NCBI GenBank assembly: GCA_019009955.1
Contig: CM032228.1
Span: forward strand, 208,300,001-208,364,000
Origin: Riptortus pedestris
Taxonomy: Eukaryota > Arthropoda > Insecta > Hemiptera > Alydidae
DNA: 64,000 nt
Reading direction: 5' to 3'
Part shown: positions 58,475 to 64,000 of the stretch, one piece after another
Numbering within the stretch: position 1 is the stretch's first letter
Layout of the letters: every line of letters begins with the position of its first letter
The notes under the pieces: model-generated
Seen by the model: only the letters and a program-made list of their open reading frames with translations
Told to the model about the DNA's origin: nothing
The model's database searches: none
Translations under genes and position numbers: made by a program

Positions 58475-59990
58475 ACTGGGGATATTTTTCAAAAATTTCT
58501 GTTGAGTAAACTTTTTTTTGGAGGTGTGGGTGCACCAAAACTGCATACATTCATGGACCCGAGAGTAGTGATAAATTATTACTGAGTATTTAAAAGATAA
58601 TTTTTAAATTGAACCTCAAGTTATATTTATTTAATATTTTTATGAATTATTAAAATATAATGTTGAGTGTTTGTAAATGGGGCCAATGCGTTGCGCAAGT
58701 ATTTTTTTAAGTACACCCTTGACATTTAAATATTTGTTTCGTAGTCCATATTAAATTAGCATACATAGCGACTGTACATCGCATCTTTCAGCATTATTGG
58801 CCCACCATTCATAGGAATAGTTACTAAAATCCACTTAGTATTTGTATTATTGCAAGTGGGATTTATACTTGTCAAGTTGCGCCACTCATAAATTTCGCAA
58901 TACAATGTATAGATTATCCCCTAGAGCGGTATGGATGGGCGGTAGGCGTGTGACGTAGGCGAAGCATAAAGCCAAGAATGGCCCATACCGTTTGAATGGT
59001 AACGAGACCAGCACACCATATATCAAGCTGTTAGAAAACAACAAGCCCACCATTATATATGTATAGAAATGTAAATCAAACGCCCTGCTTGTTTTAAAGT
59101 ACACAACTTACAATTTGAACTTATTGATACATTAACCCCAGCGAGGCCAGGGCTGGTTGGGAGTCTACGGACGTGATATAGTTAGAGAATGACCTTTTCA
59201 CATGAATGAAAGCAGTCCATGTTTAGAGTCGGAGAGAGTGGGACAACTAATGGTGAACTAAACATGGGATCCCTTTTATAATTACAACGTATACCGTCCG
59301 CAATGCTCCTAGATAAGATAATAGAACAATAATAGGGTGTAATAATTATATATCTAGTTATTCATAAAATTTATTTAGCGCTTTCAATGACCACTGCTCG
59401 AGAGTTAAAAGGCACAATACCAAAAACAATTAGAAATCAAATAAATGACGAATAATCTTATAAAAGATTTTTTCAATGCCTTTGTATTGGACATAAGTAC
59501 TGTATTTGTTGGCAATAATTATTGTTCACTTTTCTTTGTCAAGTTCAGTTATTATAATTTTGTTAGCTCATAGTTGGGTTTTAAAGTTTTCGCCGGTGTG
59601 TTGTCATTCCTATCAGTGGTATTACCTAATTGTTCTTTCGGATGTTTCCTAGCATGTCTGCTATTTTATGTTTCATTCGCTCCTGTAGCATTTTCTCAAT
59701 CCAATATGTTTATAGCTAGTTCTTATTCGAAACCTCTACAGAAAAACAATTGTAGAATATAATTACAATTGCAACATGATTGATTATATAACATTTTTTT
59801 TATTATAATGGCGATATTTTTTTAATTAACGTCTCGAATCCCAAATTCTTCTTTATCTGATGAACTGTCACATTTACGCTCAGTGGTCGAGTCGTAATGT
59901 ATCCTCTTATTATTAATATGAGATGAGAATAAGTGGTGGTTTACTGAATGCTGAGAGAATACTTAGAGGTATAGAGTATGTGAACTAAAT
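58475..59990. other. Unassigned AT-rich sequence
   Basis: No recognised features. Confidence 0.35.
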
Positions 59991-59995
59991 AAAAA

Positions 59996-60782
59996 ATCCG
60001 TCACGCTGGGGCTGCGTAAACTAAGCAGATTTCCCTCGTGAAGTTTAGTAATAGATAAATCTAAATACTGGTAACAGCGTCACCGTGAATAAATACAAAC
60101 GGAAATAAGAAATGGTCCATCCAATTTCAATAACCTGTCGACAGGTAGCGTTAGGTTAGAATTGTAAACAAACGGGTCTGACCTCTTCACACCGGAAAGA
60201 AAAACTATTACAGAATATAACATATTAATTTTATTGAGAACTATTTACTATATCTAGTACTGTAATTAATAATGAGTCAGAATAATTGTTATCCCTATCA
60301 ATCAAATTTTAGTAGTCGAAAACCTTAAGACGGGGGAGGGGGGAGTCACCAGGACATATTTGCATATATCTCGTATAATAAAGGTCTCTTGAATACAATT
60401 TTTGGTATTTAAACTTGGAATAATGTGATTTATTATGTAGCAGAGTATTGTTTATGTAACATGAGTAGAAGTGGCGGTTTGCTGGTGGCTGAAAACTGAA
60501 AAATGCCAATATCTCGGTTAATATTCAAGATAGTGAATTAATGTACATAACAATAATTATAGTAAATTTTATTTACAATAAGATTTGTTCTATACAAGTT
60601 TTCGATCCGACCTATAGTAACGGAGATATTTCGAATTTTCGAAAATCCTCCCCTCTAAATCCCCCCTCCCCCTGGACCGATTTCAACCGTTAACGAACTT
60701 GATCTTTCTTTTTACATAAAACGACTAAATATCGAGTTTGGTAACGATTAAACAATAATTGCGACCTCTAGAGCGGTAACAG

Positions 60783-60881
<99 letters not shown>

Positions 60882-61036
60882 ATATATATAGATATGTATA
60901 TACAGTTTTGAACGTACCTCATTTTCGTCATCTCCTGGGTAGGATCGATGGACATTTGAAGAAAAATTTCGAAAATCGCGTCATGAGTACAACCTCAATA
61001 GCTGATTTCCCTTTAGGGAAATCTGCTAAAACTGTA
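59996..61036 (-). mobile_element. Helentron-like element, long form, full length
   Basis: 3' terminus TCCGTCACGCTGGGGCTGCG at the left. Extra internal block (60240-60490) including ACTATTTACTATATCTAGTA and GAAGTGGCGGTTTGCTGGTG, then the common blocks, a long (TA)n at 60788-60900 and terminal palindrome CCCTTTAGGGAAATCTGC ending CTAAAAC. About 1.04 kb, the longest complete copy in the window. Confidence 0.9.
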
Positions 61037-61039
61037 GGA

Positions 61040-61241
61040 AATTAAATCTGTAATAAAGATCGGTAATCGTAACCTTTTTGATCTGACACATATTAATGGA
61101 GACAATTTGAGTTTTTGAAGCCCACCCCCCAATATCCGTCCTTGTGGTCTGATTTCAGCCATTGCTGAACTTCATCTTTAGTTTGACATGAAACGCCTGA
61201 AAATTGAGTTCGTTAACGATACAAAAATGCTACAGTAACAG

Positions 61242-61304
<63 letters not shown>
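61040..61304 (-). mobile_element. Helentron-like fragment, tandem to previous
   Basis: GGTAATCGTAACCTTTTTGA, TCTGATTTCAGCCATTGCTG and TTGAGTTCGTTAACGATACA lead into a (TA)n array (61246-61304), where the Tc1 element is inserted. The rest of this copy was not seen beyond the Tc1. Confidence 0.65.
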
Positions 61305-61307
<3 letters not shown>

Positions 61308-62590
61308 TCCTCGTCAAAAAAAAACGCAACACCCTAAAATTTATTATTTTCACTGGGTTTTTACAGAGAGCAGAGAATCATACCTTATTGTGTCTTATAA
61401 TACAAGTACATAGGAGTAATAAAAAGTGTATTTCAGAAAAAAAAATTAATTCCTTTAATTACAAAAAAAAAATAAAAATTTATCCTAAAAATGAAAAAAC
61501 AAAATTTTAACTTTTTAAAAAATAAAATTGACTATTCTTACACTAATAACCAGTGTTGCCACCTCTTGCTCGAATGACAGCCTCCATAAGTGTGGGCATG
61601 CTCCTGATCAAGTCCTGGACGGCCTCCTGAGGTAATCTTTCCCACTCTTCCAAAACGGCAGCTCCCTGAGGTTGAGGGTGCTGGTTCCTTGGCTCGAACA
61701 CTTCTTTTTAGTCTGTCCCATAAATGTTCTATGCAATTTAGGTCAGGACTCCTCGCTGGCCACGGCAATGTGTCGATATTGATTTCGTTTAGGTAGTCCC
61801 TAACAATACGGGCAACATGTGGTCTTGCATTATCGTGCATAAAAAATGCATTTTCACCAATAAATGGCATGTATGGCATGGTCCTCCAAAATGTCTGCCA
61901 CGTATCTTTGTGCAGTCAAAGGGCCCCCACGAATCGAAACTAACTCCGTGCGAGCTTCCCATCAGATGCCACCCCAGAACATCACGGAGCCTCCACCACA
62001 AGGCTCCCTTCCGACTATACAACATTGGCTGTATCGCTCACCTGGCCTCCTCCACACTCTTCTGCATCCGTCAGGAGAGTTTAGCGCCACTCTGGTCTCA
62101 TCGTTGAACAGAACTCGTCTCCAGTCATCGACAGTCCAATCTCGGTGCTCCTGGGCAAACCTAAGGCGGGCTCTTCGGTGCTCTCTGGAGAGAAGTGGTC
62201 CAAACATGGGCCTTCATGACCTCAGTCCACTATTCCTCACTCGTCTCGTAACTGTTGATACCGAAACATGTAAATTTCGGACCCCAGCGACCAAGTTTCC
62301 TAAGTCGTTTGCTGTTATTAGCCGATTTCTGAGAGTCTGGAGCCGGATAAAACGGTCGTCTTCCGCTGATGTGACCCGTGGTTGGGCCGATCCAGGTCTT
62401 CTTGCGTATCCTCCTGTCTCTCTGAATCGTTTCAAGACCCGTGCGACAGTTGAAAAGTGGACCCCAAGTCGATTAGCAATTTAACGTGTGCTATGGCCTT
62501 CTTGGTGCATCGTCACTGCCCTAATTGTGTCATCTCTAGATGTAGATGTAGATGAGGTTGTTTTTGGGGCGATCAACTGCATGGTTATTA
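61305..62590 (-). pseudogene. Tc1-like transposon with decayed transposase
   Basis: The terminal repeat CACTCCTCGTCAAAAAAAAA at 61305, after TA (61303-61304), marks the 3' end. The transposase runs from ATG at 62582 toward lower coordinates: an N-terminal helix-turn-helix (ST.IANRLGVHFSTVARVL), a second one with SVSTVTRRVRNSGLRS, then the catalytic DDE domain with FNDETR (first D), MHDNARPH (second D) and SPDLNCIEHLWD (E), spaced as DD34E. Lesions: stops at 62483-62481, 62216-62214 and about 61964, a frameshift near 61877 and another in the tail. No upstream inverted repeat was found. Non-functional, though individual domains look fairly fresh. Confidence 0.9.
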
Positions 62591-62754
62591 CGCCCTTCCA
62601 TAGTTTATAATTTACAGTTTAGTTCGGTTCCTTGTTACTGTGTGTAGTATATGTGTAGTGAAGTATATGTAGTATGTTCATATATTGCTTTTACATAGTT
62701 TCTCACATTTTAGTAATTCTCCCTTCCACACTATTAATATGATATTCAATATTT

Positions 62755-62862
62755 TATTTTTCCAATTTTTTTTTTTATTTTTTTTTTATTTTTTTTTTTA
62801 TTTTTAATTTTTTTTTATTTATTTATTTTTTTTATTATTATTTTTTATTTTTTTTTTATTAT

Positions 62863-62913
<51 letters not shown>

Positions 62914-62920
62914 TTTTTTA
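62755..62920. repeat. T-rich and (TA)n low-complexity tract
   Basis: Runs of T broken by single A, then (TA)n at about 62868-62896 and T25. Together with the AT-rich flank it may be the poly(A) side of the LINE to the right, read on the minus strand. Confidence 0.85.
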
Positions 62921-63136
62921 ATTATTTACATATATAAAGAAATCACTCCGATAATTTAATAATGAGATTAACCTAAGTTACAACATACACCCCAATAACA
63001 GTAATAATATACAGCAATACCAATATATACAATATAGAAACTAAATTATAATTAAATTATTTACATATATAAACTATTCACTCCGATACTTTGATAATGA
63101 GATTAACCTAAATAACAATAATAATATATAGCAATA

Positions 63137-63196
<60 letters not shown>

Positions 63197-63357
63197 ATTT
63201 ATTTATTTATTTTTTTAGATAGAACCTAAATTATAATTAAATTATTTGCATATATAAACTATTCACTCGGATACTTTAATAATGAGATTAACCTACGTAA
63301 CAACATTACAACATTCACTCCAATAGCAACATATAGCAATAACAATATATACAATTT
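62921..63357 (-). repeat. Three tandem ~135-bp repeats in the LINE 3' region
   Basis: Units start ATTATTTACATATATAAA at 62921, 63057 and 63241, each with CACTC(C/G)GATA, AATGAGATTAACCTA and AGCAATACCAATATATA. The middle unit is lengthened by a (TA)n at 63143-63192. The array lies directly after the LINE stop codon, so it is probably its 3' untranslated region. Confidence 0.82.
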
Positions 63358-64000
63358 TTATATTTGATTGAAAATATTTATCTCTTTTAGGAGCAGAATT
63401 AGGTTGTCTATCATTTCAGGTGAGTCTTGTAAGGCTATTGATGACACCCGAGGGATCTTTAGTTTTTGAAATGTGTGATCATTTGCTGGGCATTCTTCTA
63501 AAATATGTTGGACAGTGAGAGAGACTTGACAGCTTTCACAGACTTTGGGTGGTTCTTTAGTTATAAGGTGTACATGAGTGAGATTTGTGTGACCAATTCT
63601 CAACCTTGCTATAACAACTTCTTCTCTACGGTTACCTCTTATTGAACTGTTCCATGGTTTGGTCGTGGTTTTAATTATTCGTAGTTTGTTTGTAGTTGGG
63701 ACTTCTGCCCACATATATTCCCAGTTGTTTATGATTCTTTGATTTAACCATTTTTTTACGTCAGTCTGTTCATATATTTGCAACATGGGTCCATTTGAAT
63801 GAGCTATTTCTTTAGCAATTCTATCTGCAGCCTCGTTCCCTTCAACTCCTACATGTGAGGGGACCCATAAAAAGATTACAGATTTTTTAAGTTGATGCAA
63901 TATGTCGAGATAATTGTAGATCTTGTTTAATGTGAGCTTAGGTCTACTGGATTTTGGAATACTTTTGATGGCTGACATGGAGTCGGAACATATTAGTATT
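63358..64000 (-). CDS. LINE ORF2 C-terminal part: RNase H and Cys/His tail (partial)
   Basis: C-terminal part of a non-LTR retrotransposon polyprotein. The frame enters at the window edge (ILICSDSMSAIKSI, an RNase H DS-x-SA motif) and stays open for over 210 codons to TAA at 63360-63358. RNase H motif WVPSHVGVEGNEAADRIAKE is intact, including the catalytic-type Asp in AAD. It is followed by VIARLRIGHTNLTH and a C-x2-C...H...C cluster (CESCQVSLTVQHILEEC). RNase H followed by RLRIGH and this cluster is usual for I, R1 or Jockey-group elements; clade not fixed. No lesions are visible in the part present, so it could be a young copy. The upstream part lies beyond the window. Confidence 0.88.
   Translation of the reverse strand, partial: ILICSDSMSAIKSIPKSSRPKLTLNKIYNYLDILHQLKKSVIFLWVPSHVGVEGNEAADRIAKEIAHSNGPMLQIYEQTDVKKWLNQRIINNWEYMWAEVPTTNKLRIIKTTTKPWNSSIRGNRREEVVIARLRIGHTNLTHVHLITKEPPKVCESCQVSLTVQHILEECPANDHTFQKLKIPRVSSIALQDSPEMIDNLILLLKEINIFNQI

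Noticed and set aside
61817..62484. Long plus-strand frame of about 200 codons
   Set aside because: It is antisense to the Tc1 transposase; the minus strand carries the conserved DD34E motifs.

Overview
The window is AT-rich, repeat-dense nuclear DNA of an animal, most likely an arthropod. The evidence is a spliced metazoan-type gene with short GT-AG exons, tRNA-derived SINEs, Tc1/mariner, hAT, Helitron-type, LINE, Copia and probable Penelope-type remnants, and many long (TA)n and (CT)n arrays. I cannot name the species from sequence alone.

One host protein-coding gene can be assembled with confidence. It is on the minus strand between 10584 and 5051. Five exons (10584-10492, 10274-10133, 9383-8765, 7542-7350, 5434-5051) join in phase to a 476-residue protein of the pyruvate dehydrogenase phosphatase group (PP2C/PPM fold). 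It has a short basic, mitochondrial-type N-terminal exon. Two classical metal aspartates and the second DG motif are present. The histidine of the DGHAG motif is Asn, and GDSRA, FGD and the N-terminal Arg motif also differ from the family, so its activity is uncertain. Its introns are filled with SINE, Helitron and other repeats.

From 10.6 to 30 kb there are clustered SINEs (11-14 kb), a 36-bp minisatellite (15.7 kb), a 245-bp hAT-like MITE with an 8-bp target duplication (16.4 kb), a LINE fossil (19.5 kb), a strong palindrome (21.9 kb), a Helitron 3' end (22.85 kb), a 1.1-kb fold-back (24.5-25.6 kb), a long (CT)n array (27.7 kb) and a Copia fossil with LTR-like sequence (28.5-30.1 kb).

The dominant repeat from 31 to 61 kb is a non-autonomous family of about 0.6-1.0 kb, present more than 20 times in the window. 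It has subterminal inverted repeats (GCAGATTTCCC / GGGAAATCTGC), a palindrome at one end, a 5-bp-stem hairpin at the other, an internal (TA)n array and a G-rich block. This architecture resembles Helentron-associated elements (HINE/DINE type). Copies sit in T-rich sites, sometimes head to tail. One locus (34.7-37.5 kb) shows a near-perfect 0.88-kb inverted duplication plus a 157-bp direct duplication, which looks like serial template switching. A 574-bp hAT element with a perfect 8-bp duplication lies in another copy (46.35 kb).

The right end holds two decayed Tc1-type transposases (56.9-57.6 and 61.3-62.6 kb) and the C-terminal part of a LINE ORF2 with RNase H (63.4-64 kb, running off the window), followed by a tandemly repeated 3' region. 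Short sequences with the hammerhead-ribozyme core (CTGANGA, stem II, GAAA) occur at five places, three of them just upstream of AATAAAG. No CRISPR arrays, rRNA genes or true tRNA genes were seen.
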